Below, piece after piece: positions 1 through 8,169 of a stretch of DNA of 64,000 nucleotides (its first letter is position 1; each line of letters begins with the position of its first letter). The stretch lies in contig NZ_CAMQAZ010000004.1 of NCBI RefSeq assembly GCF_946998835.1, forward strand, positions 1 through 64,000, in the 5' to 3' direction. The notes beneath the pieces were generated by a model. It was given only the letters and a program-made list of their open reading frames with translations. It did no database searches and was not told the origin of the DNA. The translations under genes were made by a program, and so were the position numbers. Origin of the DNA: an uncultured Corynebacterium sp. (GTDB taxonomy: Bacteria > Actinomycetota > Actinomycetes > Mycobacteriales > Mycobacteriaceae).

Positions 1-29
1 CAGATCAACTGCTAAAAATCAGCCCAATC

Positions 30-54
30 GGACACACTTTTTGAGCCTTAACCC
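30..54 (+). repeat. Tail of a dispersed intergenic repeat (copy D)
   Basis: About 25 nt (GGACACACTTTTT, then CTTAACCC) match the 3' tail of the repeat copy that ends near 26069. Only the tail is inside the window; the remainder presumably lies to the left or is lost. Like copies B and C it sits on the 3' side of a minus-strand gene. Confidence 0.5.
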
Positions 55-67
55 AAAAAGGGTCAAT

Positions 68-101
68 AAAAAGGCACGTACCACACGGTACGTGCCTTTT
101 T
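68..101 (-). terminator. Rho-independent terminator of glgC
   Basis: A perfect inverted repeat (AAAAAGGCACGTACC / GGTACGTGCCTTTTT) with a 4-nt loop. The A and T runs make it symmetrical, so it could act in both directions. It lies 35 nt beyond the glgC stop codon. Confidence 0.9.
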
Positions 102-135
102 GTAGCCCGGTCAGACTCAGACAGGCTCAAACAGC

Positions 136-1353
136 CTAGATAACCTGACCCTTACCAACGGCCACAACGCCGCCAGCGCTGACCTTGAAGCGCTCTGCGT
201 CCTTCTCCGGATCGACACCGATGATGGCACCGTCGGAGACAACAACGTTCTTGTCCAAGATCGCGTGACGGACCACAGCTCCGCGGCCGACGCGGACACC
301 TGGGAAGAGGACGGAACCCTCCACCGTCGCGCCATCCTCGACCACAACATTGGTGCTAATCACCGAGTTGCGGACCGTACCACCGGAGACAATCGAACCG
401 GCCCCGACCATCGAAGCCTGAGCAATACCGCCCTGGACGAACTTGGCCGGAGGCAGGTTCTCCTCCGAGAAGGTGTGGATTGGCCACTTCTTGTTGTAGA
501 GGTTGAACACCGGGTGGACAGAGATCAGGTCCATGTTGGCCTCGTAGAAGGCATCGATGGTACCGACATCACGCCAGTATCCCTTATCGCGTTCGGTCTC
601 ACCCGGAACGTAGCTGTCCTTGAAGTCCCAGACGAAGGCTTCGCCCTCCTCTACCAACATCGGGATGATGTTTCCGCCCATGTCATGGTCGGAGTTTTCA
701 TCTTCCGAGTCACGCTTAATAGCGTCGATAAGCGCGGAGGTAGTGAAGATGTAGTTACCCATCGACGCGAATGTCGAGTCCGGGTCATCTGGGGTCCCGG
801 GCGGATCAGCTGGCTTCTCCAGGAACTCAGTGATTCGGTTGTTGTCATCTGCATCGATGACACCGAATGCGCTGGCCTCGGAACGCGGGACGCGGATACC
901 AGCGACAGTCACGCCAGCGCCGGACTCAATGTGGGCCTCCAGCATCTGCTGCGGATCCATGCGGTAGACGTGGTCGGCACCGAAGACAATGACGTACTCC
1001 GGATCCTCGTCATAAACCAGGTTCAGCGACTGCAGAATCGCGTCAGCCGAACCGGTGAACCAGCGCTTCCCCAGACGCTGCTGAGCCGGCACCGGGGTGA
1101 CGTACTGGCCGGTGATGCCGGACAGCTGCCACGCCTGCGAAATGTGACGGTCGAGCGAATGGGACTTGTACTGGGTCAGCACACAGATTTTTAGGAAACC
1201 TGCGTTGACCAAGTTCGACAGCACGAAGTCGATCAGCCGATAGCTACCGCCGAAAGGCACGGCGGGCTTAGCGCGGTCTTCCGTCAGCGGGAAGAGACGC
1301 TTGCCTTCGCCACCGGCAAGGACAATGGACAAAACATGTGGTTGACTCCTCAC
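136..1353 (-). CDS. glgC: Glucose-1-phosphate adenylyltransferase (ADP-glucose pyrophosphorylase)
   Basis: Makes ADP-glucose from glucose-1-phosphate and ATP, the donor for glycogen and, in actinobacteria, maltose-1-phosphate/trehalose-linked glucans. The N-terminal nucleotidyltransferase signature [10 protein letters not shown] and the PAVPFGG motif are present, with SDHDMGG and YWRDVGT in the middle and a C-terminal left-handed beta-helix ending VVAVGKG. I place the start at a GTG giving [15 protein letters not shown], which aligns end to end with the mycobacterial protein; a TTG three codons upstream is the alternative. It is 405 aa, the usual length. It is divergent from glgA, and the pair share a promoter region of about 110 nt. 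Function is assigned with high certainty by family. Confidence 0.95.
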   Translation of the reverse strand: MRSQPHVLSIVLAGGEGKRLFPLTEDRAKPAVPFGGSYRLIDFVLSNLVNAGFLKICVLTQYKSHSLDRHISQAWQLSGITGQYVTPVPAQQRLGKRWFTGSADAILQSLNLVYDEDPEYVIVFGADHVYRMDPQQMLEAHIESGAGVTVAGIRVPRSEASAFGVIDADDNNRITEFLEKPADPPGTPDDPDSTFASMGNYIFTTSALIDAIKRDSEDENSDHDMGGNIIPMLVEEGEAFVWDFKDSYVPGETERDKGYWRDVGTIDAFYEANMDLISVHPVFNLYNKKWPIHTFSEENLPPAKFVQGGIAQASMVGAGSIVSGGTVRNSVISTNVVVEDGATVEGSVLFPGVRVGRGAVVRHAILDKNVVVSDGAIIGVDPEKDAERFKVSAGGVVAVGKGQVI

Positions 1354-1453
1354 ACCAACCAACCTATATGTGATTTACGTTCCTCGCTGCCAGTCTCCCC
1401 TCCCCACTACCCACACCCGGGCATATCAAGCGACGGAAAAAGTCAAATCTGGT

Positions 1454-1459
1454 TACGCT
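1454..1459 (+). promoter_or_regulatory. Probable -10 box of glgA, leaderless transcript
   Basis: TACGCT lies 6 nt before the glgA ATG and there is no convincing Shine-Dalgarno sequence. The spacing places the transcription start at or next to the A of the ATG. Inferred from the recurring TAnnnT-N6-8-ATG pattern in this window. Confidence 0.4.
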
Positions 1460-1465
1460 GGAACT

Positions 1466-2662
1466 ATGCGTGTTGCCATGATGACCAAGGAATACCCTCC
1501 GGAGATTTACGGCGGAGCAGGTGTTCACGTAACTGAATTGACCCGTTTTATGCGCGGCCTCGACGGCGTTGACGTCGATGTGCACTGCATGGGCGGTCCC
1601 CGCGATGAAGCGGATGTTTACGTCCACGGCGTTGACCCGGAGCTAAAGGATGCCAACGCCTCGATTAAGACGCTGTCCACCGGCTTGCGTATGGCAAATG
1701 CCGCCGCGGCAACCGACATTGATGTCGTCCACTCCCACACTTGGTACTCGGGTCTGGGCGGTCACCTCACGGGCTTGCTCAAGGGCATTCCGCATGTGGC
1801 TACGGCACACTCGCTGGAGCCGCACCGCCCGTGGAAGCGTGAGCAGCTCGGTGGCGGTTATGACGTCTCCAGCTGGTCTGAGCGCAATGCTATGGAGTAC
1901 GCGGACGCTGTCATTGCTGTCTCCGCCCGCATGAAGGACGCAATCCTGGATGCCTACCCGCGTATCTCCCCCGACAGTGTCCACGTTGTCCTGAACGGCA
2001 TCGACACCGAGCTGTGGCACCCGCGCCCGACGTGGGAAGAGTCCAAGGAACAATACGGCTGGTCTGTCCTGGAGGAGCTCGGCGTCGACCCGACTCGCCC
2101 GATGGTCGCGTTCGTCGGCCGCATCACCCGCCAGAAGGGTGTCGCCCACCTGGTTAAGGCCGCATCGCTTTTCGACGACGGTGTGCAGCTCGTACTGTGC
2201 GCCGGCGCTCCGGACACCCCGGAAATCGCGAAAGAGACTGAGCAGCTCGTCCATGACCTCCAGGAGAAGCGCGATGGCATTTTCTGGGTACAGGACATGC
2301 TGCCGAAAGAGAAGATTCAGGAGATCCTGACGGCTGCGGATTCCTTTGTCTGCCCATCCATCTATGAGCCGCTGGGCATCGTCAACCTGGAGGCCATGGC
2401 CTGCGGCACCGCCGTTGTCGCCTCTGATGTCGGAGGTATTCCAGAGGTTGTCGTCGACGGTGAAACCGGCACCCTGGTGCACTATGACGAGTCCGATCCG
2501 GAGGGCTTCGAACGCGATATTGCCGCCGCTGTTAACAACATGGTTGCCGACCGCGACCGTGCTGCCACAATTGGCCAGGCCGGCAAGAAGCGCGCTGAGG
2601 ATGTCTTCAGCTGGGAAAACATCGCTGAGCAGACCGTTGAGGTCTACAAGTCTTTGATGTAG
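1466..2662 (+). CDS. glgA: Glycogen synthase / GT4-type glycosyltransferase (GlgA/GlgM-like)
   Basis: A glycosyltransferase using ADP-glucose made by the divergent glgC product. In mycobacteria the orthologous GlgM also makes maltose-1-phosphate, so either activity is possible. The N-terminus MRVAMMTKEYPPEIYGGAGVH is the typical donor-side loop; the C-terminal GT-B half contains FVGRITRQKG and the EPLGIVNLEAMACGTAVVASDVGG segment with the conserved E-x7-E pair. It is 398 aa, full length. I chose the ATG at 1466 over an upstream in-frame ATG because homology begins there and a -10-like TACGCT is correctly placed for a leaderless mRNA. A terminator hairpin follows. Confidence 0.93.
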   Translation: MRVAMMTKEYPPEIYGGAGVHVTELTRFMRGLDGVDVDVHCMGGPRDEADVYVHGVDPELKDANASIKTLSTGLRMANAAAATDIDVVHSHTWYSGLGGHLTGLLKGIPHVATAHSLEPHRPWKREQLGGGYDVSSWSERNAMEYADAVIAVSARMKDAILDAYPRISPDSVHVVLNGIDTELWHPRPTWEESKEQYGWSVLEELGVDPTRPMVAFVGRITRQKGVAHLVKAASLFDDGVQLVLCAGAPDTPEIAKETEQLVHDLQEKRDGIFWVQDMLPKEKIQEILTAADSFVCPSIYEPLGIVNLEAMACGTAVVASDVGGIPEVVVDGETGTLVHYDESDPEGFERDIAAAVNNMVADRDRAATIGQAGKKRAEDVFSWENIAEQTVEVYKSLM

Positions 2663-2691
2663 CAGATTATTTTCTGAGTTACATCACAAGG

Positions 2692-2727
2692 GCCCATCGC
2701 TTCCGATGAGGAGGCGGTGGGCTTTCT
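2692..2727 (+). terminator. Terminator downstream of glgA
   Basis: Stem GCCCATCGC / GCGGTGGGC (one G-T pair), 13-nt loop, followed by a short pyrimidine/T run (TTTCTCT). Moderate strength. Confidence 0.6.
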
Positions 2728-2763
2728 CTGTGCCCGCAACCTGTGCCCGCGATCCGCCCAAAC

Positions 2764-2790
2764 TTGAGCCACAACTATCGCGAATATAAT
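2764..2790 (+). promoter_or_regulatory. budA promoter, leaderless
   Basis: TTGAGC (2764-2769), 15-nt spacer, then a consensus TATAAT (2785-2790). The -10 box ends 7 nt before the ATG at 2798 and no SD is present, so the transcript probably starts on the ATG. Confidence 0.6.
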
Positions 2791-2797
2791 GGCAGCC

Positions 2798-3538
2798 ATG
2801 ACCACTCACGCTAATTTTCCAACGGTTCGACACACTATTTTCCAAAACTCGCTGATGTCCGCACTGCTCGACGGCATCTACGACGGCGAGATGACCATTG
2901 GCGAGATCCTCGGTCATGGCAACTTCGGTATCGGCACTTTCGACGGCCTCGACGGCGAAATGGTAATCCTCGACGGAGTCTGCTGGCAGGTGCGTCACGA
3001 CGGCTCCGCAACCCGGGCCACCATGGACCAGCGCAGCCCCTACACGGTGGTGACCAACTTCGTCCCGCACACGGTGATGGATGCACCGGAAAACCTGACT
3101 CGCAAGGAAATTAGCCCCATCATCGATTCCTTGGTACCGAGCCAAAACTTTATGTACGCACTGCGGATTACCGGGGAATTTGAGTGGGTGAAGACTCGAA
3201 CCGTCGTAAAGCAGGAAAAGCCGTACCAGAAGATGGTTGATGCGACGGAAGACGACGCGTCGGTTGATTTTGAGAACCTGCGGGGCACGATTGCGGGCTT
3301 CCGCACGCCGGTGTACGAGAAGGGCATTTCGGTGCCCGGCTGTCACGTGCACTTCCTCGCGGAAGGCGGCACGGGCGGCGGGCACGTGTTGGACTTCAAG
3401 CTGCGATCGGGCACCATCGAGTTGTGCCCTGGTACTGACCTGCAGCTTCGCCTTCCGCTAACGGCGGAGTTCTCGGATGCGGACTTAGATCCCGAAGACC
3501 TGGATGACCAGATCCACAAAACCGAGGTTAAGGACTAA
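2798..3538 (+). CDS. budA: Alpha-acetolactate decarboxylase
   Basis: Decarboxylates (S)-2-acetolactate to acetoin, diverting pyruvate-derived acetolactate from branched-chain amino-acid synthesis to acetoin/butanediol. The family pattern is clear: LMSALLDGIYDGEMTIGEIL near the N-terminus, HGNFGIGTFDGLDGEMV, and the C-terminal zinc site HVHFLAEGGTGGGHVLDF carrying the metal-ligand histidines. Its 246 aa match the usual 235-260. An ATG three codons upstream (2789) overlaps the -10 box, so the second ATG is preferred. It is convergent with the next gene, with only 3 nt between stop codons and no terminator. No acetoin reductase is nearby. Confidence 0.93.
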   Translation: MTTHANFPTVRHTIFQNSLMSALLDGIYDGEMTIGEILGHGNFGIGTFDGLDGEMVILDGVCWQVRHDGSATRATMDQRSPYTVVTNFVPHTVMDAPENLTRKEISPIIDSLVPSQNFMYALRITGEFEWVKTRTVVKQEKPYQKMVDATEDDASVDFENLRGTIAGFRTPVYEKGISVPGCHVHFLAEGGTGGGHVLDFKLRSGTIELCPGTDLQLRLPLTAEFSDADLDPEDLDDQIHKTEVKD

Positions 3539-3541
3539 GAG

Positions 3542-4417
3542 CTACTCTCCCGGGCGGCCAAGACGAGTGACGTAGGCGCGGGCGGTAACGTGCATTTCTG
3601 CAGGTAGCGCTGCAATACGCTCCTGCAGCACCTCCGGGTGAATATGGCGTGCCGACGGGCTCATACCAATCTGTGCGGCAATTGCACTCTGGTTGAGATT
3701 CATATCGAACTCCACCAGCTCCGGGTCGCCGACGGGCACAAGGTGTCCCTCTGCCTGGGAAATCATGCGCTCGACCTTGCCACGCTCGACATCGATGATG
3801 CCCAGTGGCTCGCGCAGTTCGCCCAGGTGGCCGGTGGTGGCAGTCAGCACCACGACCTGGCCGCCCGGCTTGAGAACGCGGGCGAACTCCTCCGCATTGC
3901 GAGGTGCGAAGACAACCGTAAGGGCATCGATGGAGCTATCACGCAGCGGCAGACGCGCCCACGCATCAGCCACAACCGCACCGAGACGCGGGTGGCTCTT
4001 CGCAAGGTGTTTGGCGGCCGGCACTGAGACGTCGATGCCAACGCCCCGGGAATTGGGAATGCTGTCCAGCGTGTGTGCGAGGTAGTAACCAGTTCCTGCA
4101 CCGACTTCGCAGATGACCGGGCTGGCGGCCTCGGACACGTGGGCGTCGTCAAGCACGTCTTGAACGTTTCCAGTGACCGCCTCAACGAATGGACCATAGT
4201 GGCCGCCAGAGAGGAATTCCTCACGGGCGGTAATCATCTTGGCGTCATCGCCGGTGTAGCGCAGACCAGCCCCGCCGGCGAGCGTGACGTACCCCTGGCG
4301 GGCGATGTCATAGCTATGGCCGGATTCGGACTTCAGAGTCATTCGTTCGGCATCACCAAACTTCAAATCAGTGCCATCAATGGGGTCAGCGAGCACATCA
4401 ATGATGTCAGCTAGCAC
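3542..4417 (-). CDS. RlmA/TlrB-like 23S rRNA guanine-N1 methyltransferase, zinc site lost
   Basis: Resembles the RlmA(I/II) family, which methylates G745/G748 of 23S rRNA. The family's post-zinc-finger motif is recognisable (GHSYDIARQGYVTL, then AREEFLSGGHYGPF), followed by a class I SAM-binding motif EVGAGTGYY near residue 105. The N-terminal CxxC...C ligands of the zinc ribbon are absent: the CP position reads DP, and only the histidine remains. SD GAGGAG stands 8 nt before a GTG at 4417; a GTG three codons upstream overlaps that SD and is rejected. It is 291 aa. Target specificity is therefore uncertain and it may be a diverged SAM methyltransferase. Confidence 0.75.
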   Translation of the reverse strand: MLADIIDVLADPIDGTDLKFGDAERMTLKSESGHSYDIARQGYVTLAGGAGLRYTGDDAKMITAREEFLSGGHYGPFVEAVTGNVQDVLDDAHVSEAASPVICEVGAGTGYYLAHTLDSIPNSRGVGIDVSVPAAKHLAKSHPRLGAVVADAWARLPLRDSSIDALTVVFAPRNAEEFARVLKPGGQVVVLTATTGHLGELREPLGIIDVERGKVERMISQAEGHLVPVGDPELVEFDMNLNQSAIAAQIGMSPSARHIHPEVLQERIAALPAEMHVTARAYVTRLGRPGE

Positions 4418-4527
4418 GTCGGTCACTCCTCAAACTGAGCTAGAAAAATAATTTTTACCATCTTAGCCCGTGATGAGCTCAGCCAAGTAACTCATACCTG
4501 GCGATTCGATAATCCGACTTACTCGAG

Positions 4528-4670
4528 GCCAACTCGTTGACGGGTTAATGACTGCGGCTATGTGTGGCGCCGGCGGGTCAATGCAAGTTAGTGGCCGCGT
4601 TTATGGCAAAAATGGCCAAAAAATGGCCTGAAAGTGCTATAAACTCACACAGTTTCACATTTGCAGCCCG
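4528..4670 (-). repeat. Dispersed intergenic repeat, copy A (reverse orientation)
   Basis: The reverse complement begins GGGCTGCAAATGTGAAACTG, continues with the doubled GGCCATTTTT element, and then runs into degenerate units of about 43 bp (CATAAACGCGGCCACTAACTT...). It matches copies at 25801 and 34498. It fills most of the 390-nt gap between the RlmA-like gene and DUF3117. No gene is seen in the gap. Confidence 0.8.
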
Positions 4671-4716
4671 TACTTTTGTTTATCAACCCTCATTCGAGCC
4701 GTTATCACCTGAAAAG

Positions 4717-4752
4717 GAAAAAGGCGACCTACACCACTTGTGTAGGTCGCCG
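4717..4752 (-). terminator. Terminator of the DUF3117 gene
   Basis: Perfect 12-bp stem GGCGACCTACAC / GTGTAGGTCGCC with a 5-nt loop, followed on the minus strand by TTTTTCCTTTTC. Strong intrinsic terminator. Confidence 0.9.
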
Positions 4753-4807
4753 CTGGGTCAAAACCGGACAGGCCCGACCACTACCCGGTCACTGCTGTGT
4801 TATTCCA

Positions 4808-4975
4808 CTACTCCACTACTGCAACGAGCTCGGCGCCGAGCTCCTTGGCTTCCTCTGGCGAAAGCTCCACAACCAAGCGGCCACCGCCATCCGCGGGAAC
4901 GCGCATCACAATCTTCTTGCCCTCTTTGACTGCCTCCAGCGGACCATCACCGGTACGCGGCTTCATTGCTGCCAT
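4808..4975 (-). CDS. DUF3117 domain protein
   Basis: A 55-aa protein beginning MAAMKPRTGDGPLEAVKEG and ending in LGAELVAVVE, the size and pattern of the actinobacterial DUF3117 family (M. tuberculosis Rv1211 is the syntenic homologue). SD AAGGAG lies 6 nt before the ATG. It is monocistronic: its own terminator follows, and a leader of about 230 nt with tandem repeats precedes it. The function is not known. The sequence suggests a small folded cytosolic domain without membrane segments or cysteines. Confidence 0.9.
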   Translation of the reverse strand: MAAMKPRTGDGPLEAVKEGKKIVMRVPADGGGRLVVELSPEEAKELGAELVAVVE

Positions 4976-5050
4976 GTGAACTCCTTCGTTCTAAGACAAT
5001 GTCGATGCAGGAGACGACCGGCTACCGCAGTACAACTGTGGCAGCCGGGA

Positions 5051-5092
5051 GATTAACAATCCCGGTTAACAATCCCCGGATTAGAATCCCGG
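5051..5092. repeat. Three 14-bp tandem repeats upstream of DUF3117
   Basis: GATTAACAATCCCG / GTTAACAATCCCCG / GATTAGAATCCCGG run head to tail, about 75 nt upstream of the DUF3117 start. The period of 14 and the upstream position suggest a protein-binding array or a simple tandem duplication. Confidence 0.6.
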
Positions 5093-5207
5093 CCGGCATT
5101 TTCGACTACTTCCCTACATCATAGTCCTTTGTCGCAAGCAACGGCATGGGTGAAGTGGTCAGAATCACGCCCGTTACTCCAGGGCTACAGCAGGAGCTAC
5201 ACCAGAC

Positions 5208-6059
5208 TCATACCAGTCCTCGCACCGGATGCAGTGGCGCAAAGTCCCCGGAAATGGCCAGGGTCATACGGCAGACGTCCAGGGTTTCAGCCACCTGATG
5301 CGAACGGAACACGGAGACACCGGCAGCTGCCGCGTGCGCGGTCGCAGCCAAGGTGCCAGGCACACGCTGCTCGACCGAGCGATCCAACGTCTCACCGACA
5401 AAGTCCTTGTTAGACAGAGCCATCAACACCGGCCAGCCTGTGGCCACGAGCTCATTGCACCGCCGCAGAAGTTCGAGACCGTGGTAAGTGTTCTTGCCGA
5501 AGTCATGGGTGGGATCAATGAGGATACGATTTTCCGGCACGCCTGCGTCCACTGCCCTTTGGGCGAGCTTGCCGGTCTCTGAGATGACATCGTCCACGAC
5601 GTCGTCGTAACGCACGCGAACCGGATTGGTGCGTGGCTGAGCCCCACCGGTGTGCGAGCAGACGTAGCCCACCCCGTGCGCACCGGCGACTTCCAGCAGC
5701 TCCGGATCGTGGCCGGCCCAGGTGTCGTTGATGAGGTTAGCGCCGGCTTCGATGGCAACCTCGCCTACCTCGGCGCGCCAGGTATCAACGCTGATGTGCA
5801 GGTCAGGATAGCGCTCACGGACCTTCGCGATCGTCGGCACCACGCGCTCAATCTCCTCGGCGACGGTGACTTCCGCACCGATCCCCGCCTTGACGCCTCC
5901 GATGTCGACTATGCCCGCGCCGGCAGCAACAACTTCATCGACGCGAACGAGTGCAGCTTCCTCCGCTGCTGTTGCGCCGCGGTCATAGAAGGAATCCGGG
6001 GTGCGATTAACGATGGCCATCACCGTCGGCACCGCGGAGTCCTGATAGAAACTCCGCAC
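5208..6059 (-). CDS. folP2: Dihydropteroate synthase-like protein FolP2
   Basis: A TIM-barrel pterin-binding protein of the DHPS family. MAIVNRTPDSFYD matches the family signature MGI(L/V)NxTPDSF, followed by GAGIVDIGGV and a lysine/aspartate-rich pterin pocket (LMALSNKDFVG). The position next to LOG and DUF3117 is that of M. tuberculosis folP2 (Rv1207), which is reported to lack DHPS activity, so true folate synthesis is doubtful. It is 283 aa. The GTG start lies 6 nt after the LOG stop with GAGAGG as SD, so the two are co-transcribed. The gpgS gene that follows folP2 in mycobacteria is not here. Confidence 0.88.
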   Translation of the reverse strand: MRSFYQDSAVPTVMAIVNRTPDSFYDRGATAAEEAALVRVDEVVAAGAGIVDIGGVKAGIGAEVTVAEEIERVVPTIAKVRERYPDLHISVDTWRAEVGEVAIEAGANLINDTWAGHDPELLEVAGAHGVGYVCSHTGGAQPRTNPVRVRYDDVVDDVISETGKLAQRAVDAGVPENRILIDPTHDFGKNTYHGLELLRRCNELVATGWPVLMALSNKDFVGETLDRSVEQRVPGTLAATAHAAAAGVSVFRSHQVAETLDVCRMTLAISGDFAPLHPVRGLV

Positions 6060-6065
6060 GGCGTT

Positions 6066-6893
6066 CTACCTCTCGCTGAAGCGGCGGACTCGACGGAGCT
6101 TCTCGCGAACATCGGAGGTCGGCTCGCACTCTTCCATCAGCTTTTCGTGTGCGGCCTCGATGTACTCGACAGCTTCTTCAATGGAGTCGGTGACCAGGAA
6201 AAGGTCCATATCGGTAGGCGAAATCAACCCCATGGCCACCAGTTTCTCGCGCATCCAATCAACCAGCCCGGACCAGAACTCGGTGCCCAGCAGCACAATC
6301 GGGTGATTTTCCACCTTCTCGGTCTGCACCATCACCAGTGACTCAAAGAGTTCATCGAGCGTTCCAAAACCACCCGGCAGACAAATGAATGCCTGCGAGT
6401 ACTTCAGGAACATGGTCTTGCGCACGAAGAAGTAGCGGAAATTCATGCCCAGGTCGACCCAGTCATTGAGGTGCTGCTCGTGCGGCAGCTCAATGCCGAG
6501 CCCAATGGATAGACCATCGGCATCGTAGCAACCGCGGTTTGCAGATTCCATGATGCCCGGCCCACCGCCGGTGATGGTTGCGTAACCGGCTTCCGCCAGC
6601 GCCTTCCCCAGGTTAAAGCCCCACTGATAGTAAGGGCTGTCCTCGGTCAAGCGTGCCGAACCGTAGACCGTCACCGCCGGCGGAATCTCTGCCAACGCAC
6701 CGAAGCCGTCGACGAATTCCGACTGAATGCGCAGCACACGCCAGGTGTCGTTGTGTAGCCAATCCGTGTTTGGATTGTGCGACAACAGCCTGCGATCTGT
6801 GGTGGATGCCTGCGGTTCGCCCGCCTGTCGAATTGCAATCGGGCCACGGAGTGCACGGCGCTTAGCTGGGGACGGAGTACGTACGGGTTTCAT
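6066..6893 (-). CDS. LOG-family (TIGR00730) nucleotide phosphoribohydrolase
   Basis: A Rossmann-like protein with the hallmark GGGPGIMESANRG and PGGFGTLDELFE motifs. Family members hydrolyse N-glycosidic bonds of nucleoside 5'-monophosphates (cytokinin-riboside monophosphate phosphoribohydrolase, 'Lonely Guy', and AMP nucleosidase-like activities). It has an N-terminal basic extension of about 60 residues that is probably disordered. It is 275 aa with an ATG start and GAGG just upstream. It lies between dapE and folP2 on the same strand; the folP2 start follows after 6 nt. The physiological substrate in this organism cannot be told from sequence. Confidence 0.88.
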   Translation of the reverse strand: MKPVRTPSPAKRRALRGPIAIRQAGEPQASTTDRRLLSHNPNTDWLHNDTWRVLRIQSEFVDGFGALAEIPPAVTVYGSARLTEDSPYYQWGFNLGKALAEAGYATITGGGPGIMESANRGCYDADGLSIGLGIELPHEQHLNDWVDLGMNFRYFFVRKTMFLKYSQAFICLPGGFGTLDELFESLVMVQTEKVENHPIVLLGTEFWSGLVDWMREKLVAMGLISPTDMDLFLVTDSIEEAVEYIEAAHEKLMEECEPTSDVREKLRRVRRFSER

Positions 6894-7032
6894 AACCTCA
6901 CAATGTATGTCAGCTACGACATACTCGCACCCGGTCGACGTGGCAGGGTGTGGTTCGAGGCCTGTGCGGGCGCTGACACTGTGCCTGACACAGCGCCTGG
7001 CGTAGTGCTTGTCGCAGGAGCCGTCGCGGGGC

Positions 7033-8169
7033 TCACTCAGCCGCTGGTGCGGTGGTCAAGTACCGCCGTAAATCCTCCCACAGTGCCGTAATGCACTCGA
7101 CCGGAATTTGCTCGTCCTTCTTGTGGCAGTACGCCGGATCACCTGGACCAAAGTTCACTGCCGGAATGCCGAGCGCCGAAAAACGCGCCACATCGGTCCA
7201 CCCAAACTTGGGCTTGACGACGTCACCTGCGACCGCAACCAATTCCTTCGCAGCAGCCGCATGCAGTCCCGGCAATGCCCCAGGGCTCACATCCTCAACC
7301 TCGACGGTGAGGTCTTCGGCCGCAAACTCGTCGAGCCCCAGCACCTCGCGGAAGTGAGCCATCGCCTCGTCGGCGCTGCGGTTGGGCGCGAATCGGAAGT
7401 TGACCCGCAACACTGCTTCGTCGGGAACCGTGTTGGTGGCAACGCCAGCCTCCAACCAGACGACGTTGAGCCCTTCGCGGTAGGCCAATCCGTCGATGTC
7501 CACAGTCTGTGGCTCATAAGCAGCAATGCGCGTAAGCACTGGCGCGAGCTTGTGCACGGCATTGTCACCGAGCCACGCCCGGGCCGAGTGTGCGCGAGTG
7601 CCATGCGCGGTGAGCCTCAGACGGATTGAGCCCTGACAACCGGCCTCTATGACATTGCCGCTGGGCTCGCCCAACAGTGCGACATCGCCGGTCAAAAGCT
7701 CCGGATGCGACTCACTCAAGTGCCGCAGTCCGTTGAACTCCGCTGCAATTTCTTCACACTCGTACATGATGAGCGTCAGGTCGCGCTGCAGCTCCTGGCT
7801 TGCCGCAAGTGTCGCAAAAGCATGCAGATATACCGCGTCACCGCTCTTCATATCCACAGTTCCGCAACCAAAGAGCGTGTCTCGCCCCTGCGCGTCCACC
7901 CCGCGCGTCGAGGGCACATTGTCCGCAGTCGGCACCGTATCCAGGTGCCCTGCCAAAATCACGCGCTGCGACAGCCCGCGGTGGGTCCGCGCAATCACGT
8001 TATTGTCGATGCGCAGGACCTCAATCGTTGCATCGGCTCGCGCTACCTCGCGCAATGCCTCCTCAACAGCATCCGCAATTGCGGCCTCGTTGTGGGACAC
8101 CGATTCAATGTCCACCAGCGCCGCTGTGAGGTCGACAGGGCCTTGGAGCAGATTTAACGTCGCATTCAC
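7033..8169 (-). CDS. dapE: Succinyl-diaminopimelate desuccinylase
   Basis: A zinc-dependent M20 enzyme that hydrolyses N-succinyl-LL-diaminopimelate to LL-DAP and succinate, for lysine and peptidoglycan. The metal-site motif AGHLDTVP and the later YECEEIAAEFNG with its catalytic Glu pair are present. The C-terminal GPGDPAYCHKKDEQI is typical of actinobacterial DapE. It is 378 aa. The GTG start overlaps the TGA of the preceding membrane-protein gene (GTGA), implying translational coupling. With dapC and both dapD copies nearby, the whole succinylase branch except aminotransfer regulation is represented. Confidence 0.93.
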   Translation of the reverse strand: MNATLNLLQGPVDLTAALVDIESVSHNEAAIADAVEEALREVARADATIEVLRIDNNVIARTHRGLSQRVILAGHLDTVPTADNVPSTRGVDAQGRDTLFGCGTVDMKSGDAVYLHAFATLAASQELQRDLTLIMYECEEIAAEFNGLRHLSESHPELLTGDVALLGEPSGNVIEAGCQGSIRLRLTAHGTRAHSARAWLGDNAVHKLAPVLTRIAAYEPQTVDIDGLAYREGLNVVWLEAGVATNTVPDEAVLRVNFRFAPNRSADEAMAHFREVLGLDEFAAEDLTVEVEDVSPGALPGLHAAAAKELVAVAGDVVKPKFGWTDVARFSALGIPAVNFGPGDPAYCHKKDEQIPVECITALWEDLRRYLTTAPAAE

